Origin: Pseudomonas sp. ACN8
Lineage (GTDB): Bacteria > Pseudomonadota > Gammaproteobacteria > Pseudomonadales > Pseudomonadaceae
DNA length: 64,000 bases
Direction: 5' to 3'
NCBI RefSeq assembly: GCF_002303925.1
Contig: NZ_MRCS01000009.1
Coordinates: 1-64,000 of the forward strand
In this document: positions 1 to 8,158 of the stretch, piece after piece
Layout: each line of letters opens with the position of its first letter
How positions within the stretch are numbered: the first letter of the stretch is position 1
Translations under genes and position numbers: made by a program
The notes under the pieces: generated by a model
What the model saw: the letters and a program-made list of their open reading frames with translations, nothing else
Database searches by the model: none
What the model was told of the DNA's origin: nothing

Positions 1-5
1 GAATT

Positions 6-121
6 TCTTGACGACCATAGAGCGTTGGAACCACCTGATCCCATCCCGAACTCAGCAGTGAAACGATGCATCGCCGATGGTAGTGTGGGGTTTCCCCATG
101 TGAGAGTAGGTCATCGTCAAG
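6..121 (+). rRNA. rrf: 5S ribosomal RNA
   Basis: The sequence has the conserved 5S core (CCACCTGATCCCATCCCGAA, and later GATGGTAGTGTGGGGTTTCC), and its ends pair as CTTGACGA with TCGTCAAG. It is the last gene of an rRNA operon whose 23S gene lies off the left edge. The ends were set by the terminal helix and could be off by one or two bases. Confidence 0.96.
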
Positions 122-130
122 ATTAAATTC

Positions 131-169
131 CAAAACCCCAATTGCGAAAGCAGTTGGGGTTTTGTTTTT
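131..169 (+). terminator. Rho-independent terminator of the rRNA operon
   Basis: A 14-bp stem (AAAACCCCAATTGC with its near-perfect complement, one G-T wobble) closes on a GAAA tetraloop and is followed by a T-rich tail (TTTTGTTTTTG). It begins ten bases after the 5S gene. Confidence 0.93.
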
Positions 170-187
170 GTCCGCGGGAAAGCGAAA

Positions 188-949
188 TTACAGCCCCAAC
201 CGCTTCAGCGTGTGCTCCAAGGGTTCCAGCGAAACACAGATAAAACCATCAAGCGGACGATTGAGTTCCTCTACCAGCAAGATGGTTGCCCCCGTCGACA
301 GGGCACACATCAGTAATACGACGACAATGGTGCCGTTGCATGGTGCAAACAGGCCGAACGAGCCAAAAATGATCGCCAGCCACGTCACCAGGATCACCAG
401 CATCACCGGCGGGATCGATTGATTGGATTGCAGCAGGGTCAGCCAGCGGGTGGCAAAAACCGTGTCCATGTCTTGCAATGCCTCAGCCTTGAGTGAGCGC
501 TGATCATCGTTGCCCGGCGACAGTGATCCGACCTGGCGCTGCAGACCTTCAGAACGATGGATGACTTCAGGGCTATCGAGTGTTGCAATCTGACGGCGAT
601 CGCGAGAGGCGAGTACTTTCGTGACTTCGGCGTAGTTGTGCTTGAGCTCGGTGCGGATGTCTTGGGTATCGGTGCCATAGCGGGCCATTAAACGGTCGAA
701 TTGAACCACTTTCGCCGCCGCACCCTCCAGTTCGGCATTGGCCGTATCGAATGTGCCCTTGGCAGAGGAGACAAGCAGGCCGAGGACCAGCGCCGACATC
801 GTTGCGATGAGACCGGTGGCCAGTTTCACCACGGTCACGGAGTCGTCGCTCAGGTGATGGCTCGGTAATCGCTCCCTTACGTACGAGCCCAGCAGTGCGC
901 TGGCGGACAGACAGGCGAAAACGATGAGGGCGATCACCACGTCATTCAA
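188..949 (-). CDS. DUF4239-like inner-membrane protein
   Basis: A protein of about 253 residues with two hydrophobic segments near the N-terminus (from NDVVIALIVFACLSASALLG, and the stretch around KLATGLIATMSALVLGLL), a central charged helical region, and two more near the C-terminus (around PPVMLVILVTWLAIIFGSFG and TIVVVLLMCALSTGATILLV). This 2+2 layout with a long soluble insert matches the DUF4239 (bestrophin-like) family, whose function is unknown. The open frame runs further upstream, but a TTG at 949 sits six bases after GGAGG, so that start is preferred. It follows a lipoprotein gene by 41 bases on the same strand, so co-transcription is likely. Confidence 0.7.
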   Translation of the reverse strand: MNDVVIALIVFACLSASALLGSYVRERLPSHHLSDDSVTVVKLATGLIATMSALVLGLLVSSAKGTFDTANAELEGAAAKVVQFDRLMARYGTDTQDIRTELKHNYAEVTKVLASRDRRQIATLDSPEVIHRSEGLQRQVGSLSPGNDDQRSLKAEALQDMDTVFATRWLTLLQSNQSIPPVMLVILVTWLAIIFGSFGLFAPCNGTIVVVLLMCALSTGATILLVEELNRPLDGFICVSLEPLEHTLKRLGL

Positions 950-990
950 ATTCAACCTCCGTTGACGCTGTCTTCCGTGGGGGGAGATAT

Positions 991-1419
991 CTACTGGTAC
1001 TTGATCACGATGCCCTTGAGTTTGCGTCCCTCGATGGTCGTCACGTCGCGAGCCCACAGCGGTCCGCTGGCATAGGCACCCACCGCCTGAATGTGGTCAT
1101 AGACGACCACCACGGCGTCGCCACCGAGTTTGGCGGATTCTACCCGCAGCTTCTGTTCGACTTCAGTAATCGGCGGGGCAGGGTCGATGCTGGCGTCAAT
1201 CAACACCTCACCCAGGCGCACATGCGGACGAGGAGGCTCCGAGCGCAGCACGACAACCTCGTCCGGCGATGTCGGTGCCGGATGTTCTACGCCGACGTAG
1301 GCGGTGGTCTGTGCATCGACAGTGGCGCAGCCATTGAGAGTCAGCAGGCTGGTGATCAGTCCACCGGCCAGTAGCAAGTATTTGAAACGGGTGGGCCAGG
1401 ACAGGTCGTGGGCCGGCAT
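991..1419 (-). CDS. hypothetical lipoprotein
   Basis: About 142 residues. The N-terminus has basic residues, a hydrophobic stretch (LLLAGGLITSLLTL) and an NGC lipobox, so it is predicted to be lipidated and exported. The mature part contains a compact alpha/beta-looking segment (RLGEVLIDASIDP, then KLGGDAVVVVYD) reminiscent of small envelope proteins of the YbjQ/DUF4156 kind, but no family can be named. The ATG at 1419 is preceded by AGAGGAGAG; the longer frame upstream has no such signal. It is the first gene of a probable two-gene unit with the downstream membrane protein. Confidence 0.72.
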   Translation of the reverse strand: MPAHDLSWPTRFKYLLLAGGLITSLLTLNGCATVDAQTTAYVGVEHPAPTSPDEVVVLRSEPPRPHVRLGEVLIDASIDPAPPITEVEQKLRVESAKLGGDAVVVVYDHIQAVGAYASGPLWARDVTTIEGRKLKGIVIKYQ

Positions 1420-1496
1420 AGTGGGTTCTCTCCTCTGGTTCGCTGCTATCCATGTGGCTAGTTGACGGTAGCAGACAGGCCGGGAGTTGCCAGAAC

Positions 1497-1524
1497 GCCC
1501 AACCTTTTCAGGTTGGGCTTTTTT
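1497..1524. terminator. intergenic hairpin with T-tract
   Basis: GCCCAACC pairs with GGTTGGGC around a six-base loop and is followed on the plus strand by TTTTTT. It lies between two minus-strand genes, so it probably ends the VOC gene transcript even though the better T-run reads on the other strand. Confidence 0.6.
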
Positions 1525-1557
1525 GTGCCTTGAAGACTGTCGATCGACCAAGGCCTT

Positions 1558-1971
1558 TCACTGATCCTTTTCGCAGTTGACCATCCACGACACACCAAAA
1601 CGGTCGACCAGCATGCCGAAGCGCGCCGCCCAGAACGTGGTCTCCAGTGGCATTTGCACAGAGCCACCGCCCGCCAGCGCATTGAAGACCCGCTCGGCCT
1701 CGGCAATGCCGTCGACGTTGAGTGAAATCGAACAGGCACTCATTTTATCCACGGGGCGATCCGGTGTGGTGTCCGACCCCATGATCGCCTGATCGCCCAC
1801 GATCAGGCGGGTATGGATGATCAGGTTGTGCAGATCCTTGGGGAAATGCTCACCTGCAGGGGTTTCACCGAAGGTCAGCATGGCTTCGAGCTGGCCTTGC
1901 AGGCACTGCGCATAGAACGTGAAGGCGTCTTTGCAGTCGCCGTTGAAGATAAGGTAGGGATTGATTTTCAT
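1558..1971 (-). CDS. VOC-family protein (PhnB-like glyoxalase fold)
   Basis: A 137-residue protein starting MKINPYLIFNGDCKDAFTFY, the typical opening of PhnB/3-demethylubiquinone methyltransferase-like VOC proteins. Further motifs include the IMGSD segment and the C-terminal FWAARFGMLVDRFGVSWM, which is nearly diagnostic. These small proteins form a beta-alpha-beta-beta-beta fold, often dimeric; a substrate cannot be told from sequence. The upstream extension to 2052 is rejected because family members begin at the MKINPY methionine. Confidence 0.88.
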   Translation of the reverse strand: MKINPYLIFNGDCKDAFTFYAQCLQGQLEAMLTFGETPAGEHFPKDLHNLIIHTRLIVGDQAIMGSDTTPDRPVDKMSACSISLNVDGIAEAERVFNALAGGGSVQMPLETTFWAARFGMLVDRFGVSWMVNCEKDQ

Positions 1972-2060
1972 GGTCGGCTCCAGTGGCTCGAGTACATACA
2001 ACGGTTTGGACGCCGGTTTTTTCGGCGAATTCCGATTGTGTCGAGCCGACAAGCAAAGCG

Positions 2061-2720
2061 CTAAATCTTTGTCGAAGCTTGTGTTTCTTTAGATGTTTTT
2101 TCGATAGGACGCGCGATGCTTATCGCCTCCGGCACACGCCGTGGCGCCAGCACACGCTCAATGGCGCCACTGACCATGCTCTCCAACAGCTCATCACGTT
2201 CCTGCTCGTCCAGCACATGTGGCGTCAGCCAGCTGGGAGCGCTGTTGAGCAGGGCGCCAATGGCATGCCCGGCGGCCAGCAGGCCCTGCTCGCTGAAGCG
2301 CGACTTCGCGCCCAGCATCCTCAGCAACGTGCGTTCGTATTGCTCGCGCAATTGCCGGACCCGAGCCTGTTGCTCTTCGTTCAGGCAACCGCTGTCGCGC
2401 TCCACCAGGCGGAAATGCCAGGGCATCTCCCGATGCAGATTCAGATGGGCGCGGATCAGGCTGTTGAGTTTGTCGCGCTTGCCCGGAGCTTTTTGCTGGA
2501 TACGCCCCAGGGTGGCCAGCAGTTCCTCGTAGAACTCCTCGATCAAGTCGAGCAGCAGATGCTGTTTGCTGGGGTAATGGTGATACAGCGAGCCCGGGGA
2601 GAGCCCCAGGCACGTCGCGAGCTCACGCATGCCGACCTGGCCGAACCCCTTGCAGGCAAACAGCTCCAGGACTTTGTCCCGGTACTCGGCAAAGCGCGAG
2701 CAACGCTCAGGCATAGGCAT
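2061..2720 (-). CDS. TetR-family transcriptional regulator
   Basis: About 219 residues with an N-terminal TetR helix-turn-helix (KVLELFACKGFGQVGMRELA, then LGLSPGSLYHHYPSKQHLL) and an all-helical ligand-binding C-terminus. It overlaps the 3' end of the hydroxyacyl-CoA dehydrogenase gene by 14 bases, so it is probably translationally coupled to it and may sense an acyl-CoA. Two in-frame ATGs (2720 and 2714) are possible and neither has a clear ribosome-binding site, as expected for coupling. Confidence 0.9.
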   Translation of the reverse strand: MPMPERCSRFAEYRDKVLELFACKGFGQVGMRELATCLGLSPGSLYHHYPSKQHLLLDLIEEFYEELLATLGRIQQKAPGKRDKLNSLIRAHLNLHREMPWHFRLVERDSGCLNEEQQARVRQLREQYERTLLRMLGAKSRFSEQGLLAAGHAIGALLNSAPSWLTPHVLDEQERDELLESMVSGAIERVLAPRRVPEAISIARPIEKTSKETQASTKI

Positions 2721-3558
2721 GGAAGCCGCGCCCCGTTTTGCGTCCCAGGTAACCGGCGGCGACCATTTCCTTGAGCAACGGCGCCGGGCGATATTTGCTG
2801 TCGTTGAAACCGTCATAGAAGGCTTCGAGGATCGACAGCAGGGTGTCCAGGCCAATCAGGTCCGCCAGGGCCAATGGGCCAATAGGCTGGTTGCAGCCCA
2901 GGCGCATGCCGGCGTCGATGTCTTCGGCGCTGGCCAGGCCTTCCTGGAACACCAGGATCGCTTCGTTGATCATCGGCACCAGGATCCGGTTGACGACGAA
3001 ACCCGGACGGTTGCCCGCGGTAATCGCGGTTTTGCCGAGGGTGGTCGCCATGTCCAGCGCCAGTTGGTGGGTCGCGTCACTGGTTTGCAGGCCGCGGATG
3101 ACCTCGATCAGGCCCATGACCGGCACCGGATTGAAGAAGTGCAGGCCGATGAAGCGCTCAGGCTGGCTGACACTGGCGGCAAGTTGGGTGATCGACAGCG
3201 ACGAGGTATTGGAGGCAATGACGCATTCGCTGCTGACCTGCGCGGCGATCTGTTGCAGCACACGCAATTTCAGGTCGAGATTTTCAGTGGCCGCTTCGAT
3301 GACGAGTTGCGCGTCACCCAGGACACTGTAATCGGTGCTGATTCGGATTCTGTCCAGGGTGGCCTGTTTCTGCTCTGGCGTCAGGATTTGTTTGGCGATC
3401 TGCCGGTCCAGGTTTTTACCGACCGTTGCGACGGCTTTTTGCAACGCGCTTTCGGATATGTCGAGCAAGGTCACGTTGAAACCGGCCATGGCACAGACTT
3501 GTGCAATGCCGTTGCCCATGGTGCCCGCACCGATCACCCCGATGTTTTGCAGATTCAT
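2707..3558 (-). CDS. 3-hydroxybutyryl-CoA / 3-hydroxyacyl-CoA dehydrogenase
   Basis: A 283-residue single-domain enzyme, the usual length for Hbd/PaaH proteins. The N-terminus has the Rossmann motif GVIGAGTMGNGIAQ for NAD(H), then IASNTSSLSI and the catalytic-histidine segment GLHFFNPVPVM, and the C-terminal domain ends GYLGRKTGRGFHAY. It oxidises (S)-3-hydroxyacyl-CoA to 3-oxoacyl-CoA in short-chain fatty acid or aromatic (phenylacetate-type) catabolism. It leads a minus-strand pair with the TetR gene, and the AraC gene on the other side of a 163 bp gap is divergent, so either regulator may control it. Confidence 0.92.
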   Translation of the reverse strand: MNLQNIGVIGAGTMGNGIAQVCAMAGFNVTLLDISESALQKAVATVGKNLDRQIAKQILTPEQKQATLDRIRISTDYSVLGDAQLVIEAATENLDLKLRVLQQIAAQVSSECVIASNTSSLSITQLAASVSQPERFIGLHFFNPVPVMGLIEVIRGLQTSDATHQLALDMATTLGKTAITAGNRPGFVVNRILVPMINEAILVFQEGLASAEDIDAGMRLGCNQPIGPLALADLIGLDTLLSILEAFYDGFNDSKYRPAPLLKEMVAAGYLGRKTGRGFHAYA

Positions 3559-3721
3559 CTTCCCATCCTTCGATCAAACCCTGCGATACCTTGGCCGCGA
3601 CTGCAGCCGAAGGCGTACTATTGCCGCGAGTCTAGAGCCGGCAGGGCGGTTGTCCTATGCCAAAACTGTTCAACGGCACTGATGTTTTTTGCCATTCGGG
3701 TGATGAGAGAGAAGCGAACCA

Positions 3722-4765
3722 ATGCGGGAAAAGGACTCGGTTGCCGCCTATTTCGTGCAGGCAATGATCCATGGGCTGAGGGATGACCCGCAGCGCGTGA
3801 CGGCCGTGCTCGAACAGGCGGGCATTGATCCGGCGGTCATGCACCAACCCACGGCGCGGGTGCCGGCCAACGCGTTTGCGGCGTTGTGGCTGATTCAGAT
3901 CCGCGAACTCGACGATGAATTCTTCGGGCTCGACTCCCATGGCATGCCGCCGGGCAGTTTCGCCCTGATTTGTCGCGCCTTGATTCAGGAACCCGATCTG
4001 CACAAGGCCATGCGTCAGTGCCTCGCCAACTTCGGCTTGTTCCTGCGCGACTTTCGCGGCTCGTTGGCCGTGCGTGGCAAGCGTGCGGTCATCAGCCTGG
4101 AAACCCGTTCGACGGACGACGATGCCAGCCGGTTTGGTGAAGAAACCTTCCTGGTGTTGATGATCAGCCTGCTGTGCTGGCTGGGCGGGCGGCGCATTCC
4201 CATTGACCGTGCGGACTTCCGCCATTCGCGCCTGCCGCTGGGTGACGACCGCCTGCTCTGGGGTCCCAACCTGACCTTTGGTGCCGAGCGCACCGAAATC
4301 GAATTTGCCAGCCACTACCTGCGTCTGCCCGTCGTTCAGGACCTGGCTTCGCTGAAAGTGTTTTTGCGTACCGCGCCGCAATGGCTGGTGATCCGCTTCC
4401 GTAACCAGCATGGCCTCGCAGCCCAGGTTCACCAGCGTTTGCGCGGCAGTCATTACAGTGAGTGGCCGACGTTGCAGGCCTTTGCTCTGGAACAGCACCT
4501 GAGCCCCAGCACCTTCCGCCGCAAACTGGAGCGTGAAGGCTGTTCCTATCAGGAGATCAAGGACGAAGTACGCCGGGGCGTGGCCTTTGAGCAACTGCGT
4601 CAGAGCGATGCGAGCATCAGCGATATCGCCGAGCAATTGGGTTTCCAGGAACCCAGCGCCTTCCATCGGGCATTCAAGAAGTGGACCGGGGAAAGCCCGG
4701 GGCGCTATCGGGCCCGTTATCAGGGGGAGCAGGGCGCAGAGGTGGCCACCCTTCAGGAGCCCTGA
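3722..4765 (+). CDS. AraC-family regulator with arabinose-binding-like N-domain
   Basis: A 347-residue protein. Residues 1 to about 220 match the long N-terminal domain of VirS/OruR/ArgR-like AraC proteins, and the last 100 residues carry the two AraC helix-turn-helix units (QHLSPSTFRRKLEREG and SISDIAEQLGFQEPSAFHRA, then FKKWTGESPGRYR). It is transcribed away from the hydroxyacyl-CoA dehydrogenase/TetR pair, which makes that pair its most likely target; this is inference from position. It converges on the MFS gene with only 11 bases between the stops. Confidence 0.9.
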   Translation: MREKDSVAAYFVQAMIHGLRDDPQRVTAVLEQAGIDPAVMHQPTARVPANAFAALWLIQIRELDDEFFGLDSHGMPPGSFALICRALIQEPDLHKAMRQCLANFGLFLRDFRGSLAVRGKRAVISLETRSTDDDASRFGEETFLVLMISLLCWLGGRRIPIDRADFRHSRLPLGDDRLLWGPNLTFGAERTEIEFASHYLRLPVVQDLASLKVFLRTAPQWLVIRFRNQHGLAAQVHQRLRGSHYSEWPTLQAFALEQHLSPSTFRRKLEREGCSYQEIKDEVRRGVAFEQLRQSDASISDIAEQLGFQEPSAFHRAFKKWTGESPGRYRARYQGEQGAEVATLQEP

Positions 4766-4776
4766 GCCATCAACTT

Positions 4777-6003
4777 TCATACACCTGTATTGAGCGTTAA
4801 AGATTCGGTCGAGCGATTGAGCAATCGACTGCCCAGTTCCAGTAACAGCGCTACAACGATCGCCCCGGCGGCAATCACGAACATCAAGGCATGATGGCCG
4901 CCACTGGCGTTGAACAGCGCCGAATAAGCGAACCCCGAGAGCGCCTGGAAAGTCGCGAACGACACGGTGGCGCGACTCCAGGCAACCTGTTGCTGATGAT
5001 GCCCGGGGATCAGTTCATGCACCCGCGCCAACGCCAGCGGCACGATGCCTGGCGGGAAGGAGCCGAGGATCACCGCCAGTAAAGCCAGCGCCGCGAACGA
5101 ACTGCTGATCGATAAAAGGCCGACCGCCAGCGCTTGCAGCACCAGCACGATACGGATCCCCGTTTTCGCGCCCAGTTGGTCGGCCAGAAAACCGTAGCTT
5201 ACCGGCCCGACAATCGCGCCCAGCCCATACATCACCCAGATCAGCGCGCCGACATGTGCCCCGGCATTGAGTCCGCGGGCGACGTAATCCACCAGGAACA
5301 CCATGGCCGGCACCAGCCCGGCCGCCATGAACGCGTATTGGGCGAACAGCAGGTAAACGTTCGGGTCGGTGGGGGTGGACGACGATGCATTCGACGGCGC
5401 TACGGTGCCTGGGTGCGCGGTTGTCGGCCAGCCAAACCAACTGGCAGCCGTAAGGATCAGGGCCAGCAAGCCCAGGCCGAACCAGGTTTGCTGCAAGCCG
5501 AGGCTCAGCAGCGGCGGCACGATCGTCCCCGATCCTGCGATGCCCAGGCCGATACCCAGGAATATCGCGCCGCTGGCCAGACCTTTGCGGGCCGCCGGGA
5601 CCTGAGGCAATACGGTGGCCGCCACCAACACCATGATCGCGCCACCGGCAATCCCCGACAGCAGGCGCCAGCCAAAGAACCAGCCCACCGACAACGGAAA
5701 GCCACAGGCGAAAAACGCCAGGGTCACCGCGAGCATCATCAGGCGCAGGGCGGTCTTTTTCGAGGTCCGGCGTGCCAGCGGATGGCCGATCAGTGCACCG
5801 ATCAGGTAACCCACCAGATTGGCGGCGCCGAGGTACACCACGTCACTGGCGCAAAACCAGTGGGCCTGGATCAGCGAGGGAATCAGCGGCGTGTAGGCGA
5901 AACGCGCCAGGCCGATGCTGACCAGGCTGGCGCAGAGGCCGGCGAAGATCGGCAGCCAGATCGTACCGGGTGCCGGGGTAAGGGGAGGCGATGAACTGTG
6001 CAT
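4777..6003 (-). CDS. YbfB/YjiJ-family MFS transporter
   Basis: About 408 residues with twelve hydrophobic segments. The opening SIGLARFAYTPLIPSLI and GAANLVGYLIGALIG are characteristic of the YbfB/YjiJ branch of the major facilitator superfamily, probable drug or metabolite exporters in the inner membrane. Two ATGs compete: the one at 6003 lies seven bases after AGGAC, whereas the one at 6009 lies one base after it, so 6003 is chosen. It is divergent from the LysR gene at 6116, its likely regulator. Confidence 0.87.
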   Translation of the reverse strand: MHSSSPPLTPAPGTIWLPIFAGLCASLVSIGLARFAYTPLIPSLIQAHWFCASDVVYLGAANLVGYLIGALIGHPLARRTSKKTALRLMMLAVTLAFFACGFPLSVGWFFGWRLLSGIAGGAIMVLVAATVLPQVPAARKGLASGAIFLGIGLGIAGSGTIVPPLLSLGLQQTWFGLGLLALILTAASWFGWPTTAHPGTVAPSNASSSTPTDPNVYLLFAQYAFMAAGLVPAMVFLVDYVARGLNAGAHVGALIWVMYGLGAIVGPVSYGFLADQLGAKTGIRIVLVLQALAVGLLSISSSFAALALLAVILGSFPPGIVPLALARVHELIPGHHQQQVAWSRATVSFATFQALSGFAYSALFNASGGHHALMFVIAAGAIVVALLLELGSRLLNRSTESLTLNTGV

Positions 6004-6056
6004 GTGCATTGTCCTGTAAGGTCACTCAGGCCTTTAGCATATCGAGGTTTTTCGAA

Positions 6057-6102
6057 GCATTAATGCAGCGATTACGCGCTATGCTGATGCGTAATTGCAT
6101 CA
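6057..6102. promoter_or_regulatory. palindromes between the divergent MFS and LysR genes
   Basis: Two inverted repeats lie in the 112 bp intergenic gap: GCATTAATGC (6057-6066) and TGATGC-N6-GCATCA (6085-6102), both perfect in their arms. This is the expected position for a LysR-type operator; binding is inferred. Confidence 0.45.
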
Positions 6103-6115
6103 TCAGGAGAGCGTT

Positions 6116-6991
6116 ATGAATTGGGATGACGCCCGGATATTTCTCGCGGTTTGCCGCGAATCCACGTTGCGCGGGGCGGCGCGGGTATTGGGGGTCGACC
6201 AGGCTACTGTCGGTCGGCGCATCACGGCGCTGGAAAAGTCATTGAGTGCGACCTTGTTCCTGCGCACCTCCGAAGGTTATGCGCTGACGGCTGTCGGCGA
6301 AGCGGCACTCAAGGCCGTGGAGAAAATGGAGCATTCGGCGCTGGAACTGGAACGCCAAATCCAGGGCCTGGACGATCGCTTGACCGGCACGGTTCGCGTC
6401 AGTACCACCGATTCTCTGGCGATTGATTTCCTGATCCCGGCGATTGCCCGTCTGCATCGGCAACACCCGGATGTACGGGTACAACTGGACGCCACCACGC
6501 AGATCCTCAGCCTGGCAAAACGCGAAGCGGACATCGCCGTACGCAACACCCGGCCGGAAAACCCTGACCTGATCGCCCGACGTATTGCTCGCTGGCCGGT
6601 GGGGTTATTTGCCTCGCAAGCCTATGTCGATGCCCACGGCGTGCCGGAGCCGGGTTCGGCGTTCGCCGGGCATGATCTGGTGGTGTATCAACCATATTTG
6701 CAGGGCAACAAAGACCTGACGCTGGTCTCGGAACCGGTGGCGCGCGGGCGGATTGTCGCGAGCCTCAGTTCCAGCCTGCTGGTGCGTCGGTCGATTGCGG
6801 CGGGGATCGGGGTCGGAGAGATTCCGGTGTACATCGGGGAGAAGGAGGGGCTGGTCAGGTTGTGGCCGGAGCGCTCGCGGCCAATGCCTTATGACATCTG
6901 GCTGGTGACCCACGCGGACCTGCGGCATACGGCCAGGGTCCGGGCGGTGATCGATGAGATTGTCGCGGGGTTCGCCGGGACTGGTGAATAA
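6116..6991 (+). CDS. LysR-family transcriptional regulator
   Basis: A 291-residue LysR protein. The N-terminal winged helix is clear (DDARIFLAVCRESTLRGAAR, then VGRRITALEKSL and LFLRTSEGYALTAVGE), and it is followed by a substrate-binding domain (TVRVSTTDSLAIDFLIPAIA). The ATG at 6116 is preceded by AGGAGA; an upstream in-frame ATG at 6095 is not. The divergent MFS transporter gene is the likely target. The stop is followed within a few bases by a REPIN that separates it from the convergent pirin gene. Confidence 0.93.
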   Translation: MNWDDARIFLAVCRESTLRGAARVLGVDQATVGRRITALEKSLSATLFLRTSEGYALTAVGEAALKAVEKMEHSALELERQIQGLDDRLTGTVRVSTTDSLAIDFLIPAIARLHRQHPDVRVQLDATTQILSLAKREADIAVRNTRPENPDLIARRIARWPVGLFASQAYVDAHGVPEPGSAFAGHDLVVYQPYLQGNKDLTLVSEPVARGRIVASLSSSLLVRRSIAAGIGVGEIPVYIGEKEGLVRLWPERSRPMPYDIWLVTHADLRHTARVRAVIDEIVAGFAGTGE

Positions 6992-6994
6992 CCA

Positions 6995-7082
6995 GTAGGA
7001 GCGAGCCTGCTCGCGATGGCGGAGTGTCAGACGACATCACTGTTGAATGACCCAGCGCATCGCGAGCAGGCTCGCTCCTACA
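6995..7082. repeat. REPIN (two inverted REP units)
   Basis: GTAGGAGCGAGCCTGCTCGCG opens the element and its inverted complement closes it, with a spacer of about 40 bp. It fills the gap between convergent LysR and pirin genes and can fold into a long hairpin that may end both transcripts. Confidence 0.93.
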
Positions 7083-7090
7083 GGGTTTTG

Positions 7091-7813
7091 TCATGGCATT
7101 TGCGGCAGTTCCTGTGGGCGCAAGTCGAAGACCAATACTTCAGCATCCACGCCGTTGCTCAAGGTCAGCGCCTGTTCATCACGAACCCGCACACCGTCGC
7201 CTTCCTGCAACAACACACCGTTGAGTTCGACGCTGCCCCGGGCCACGTGCACATAGGCGTAGCGGTTGGCGGCGAGTTCCAGGGTGGCGCTTTCCTTGCC
7301 GTCGATCAGGCCGGCATACACCCGTGCATCCTGACGCACCTTGAGCGAACCCTTGGCGCCGTCCGGCGAGATGATCAGTTGCAGGCGGCCGCGTTTCTTC
7401 TGGGTGCTGAAATGCTCTTGCTGATAACGCGGTTTGGCGCCGCTGACGTCGGGCACGATCCAGATCTGCAGAAAGTGCACCGGCCGGGTGCTGGAGTGGT
7501 TGAACTCACTGTGGGCCACGCCGCTGCCTGCGCTCATCAGTTGCACGTCGCCGGGGCGGATCACCGAACCGGTGCCCAGGGTGTCCTTGTGTTCCAGGGC
7601 GCCTTCAAGCACATAGGAGAAAATCTCCATGTCGCGGTGCGGGTGCTGGCCGAAGCCTTTGCCGGCGGCGACGCGGTCGTCGTTGATCACCAACAGGTCG
7701 GAAAAACCCTGCTCTTTCGGGTTGCGATAGTTGGCGAAGGAAAAGGTATGGAACGACTTCAACCAGCCGTGATTGGCCAGGCCACGATCCGAGGCTTTGC
7801 GAAGAGTCAGCAT
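7091..7813 (-). CDS. pirin-family protein (YhhW-like)
   Basis: A 240-residue bicupin of the pirin family, close in length to E. coli YhhW (231 residues), which has quercetin 2,3-dioxygenase activity. The cupin metal site is visible as GFGQHPHRDMEIF (His57, His59, Glu63), followed by GSVIRPGDVQLMSAGSG and GVAHSEFNHS. The start ATG at 7813 follows AGGAG at good spacing. The 345 bp between this start and the next gene hold its promoter region and a REPIN. Confidence 0.93.
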   Translation of the reverse strand: MLTLRKASDRGLANHGWLKSFHTFSFANYRNPKEQGFSDLLVINDDRVAAGKGFGQHPHRDMEIFSYVLEGALEHKDTLGTGSVIRPGDVQLMSAGSGVAHSEFNHSSTRPVHFLQIWIVPDVSGAKPRYQQEHFSTQKKRGRLQLIISPDGAKGSLKVRQDARVYAGLIDGKESATLELAANRYAYVHVARGSVELNGVLLQEGDGVRVRDEQALTLSNGVDAEVLVFDLRPQELPQMP

Positions 7814-8015
7814 GATGAAATCTCCTGTGGGGACGTGAATTCGTCCGAGTGAGGAGAAGGTTAATGGTTACTGATTGATGCAATAAGTAGGTAGAAACTG
7901 AAATACTGTCTCGGCCAGGTTGACAGTTTATGAGGGCGAATCAGCTATTATTTTCCAACCTCTACGTCGTACTTGGCCATAATGCACAGCACTCCCTGAT
8001 GCCGGGCGCAGACCC

Positions 8016-8105
8016 TGTGGGAGCGAGCCTGCTCGCGAAGGCGTAGTGTCAGTCGCTATCAACGTTGGCTGATACACCGCATTCGCGAGCAGGCTCGCTC
8101 CCACA
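8016..8105. repeat. REPIN
   Basis: TGTGGGAGCGAGCCTGCTCG at the left is mirrored by CGAGCAGGCTCGCTCCCACA at the right. It ends only 53 bases before the start of the GlxA-type regulator, so it lies inside that gene's upstream region. Between 7814 and 8015 no gene is seen. Confidence 0.93.
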
Positions 8106-8158
8106 AGGGCCCGGTGTTTGGCGGACCGACCTTATTTGATCCCAGTGAATTCCAATCC

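Noticed and set aside
162..422. 86-residue plus-strand frame after the 5S gene
   Set aside because: It begins inside the rRNA terminator and is antisense to the DUF4239-like gene.
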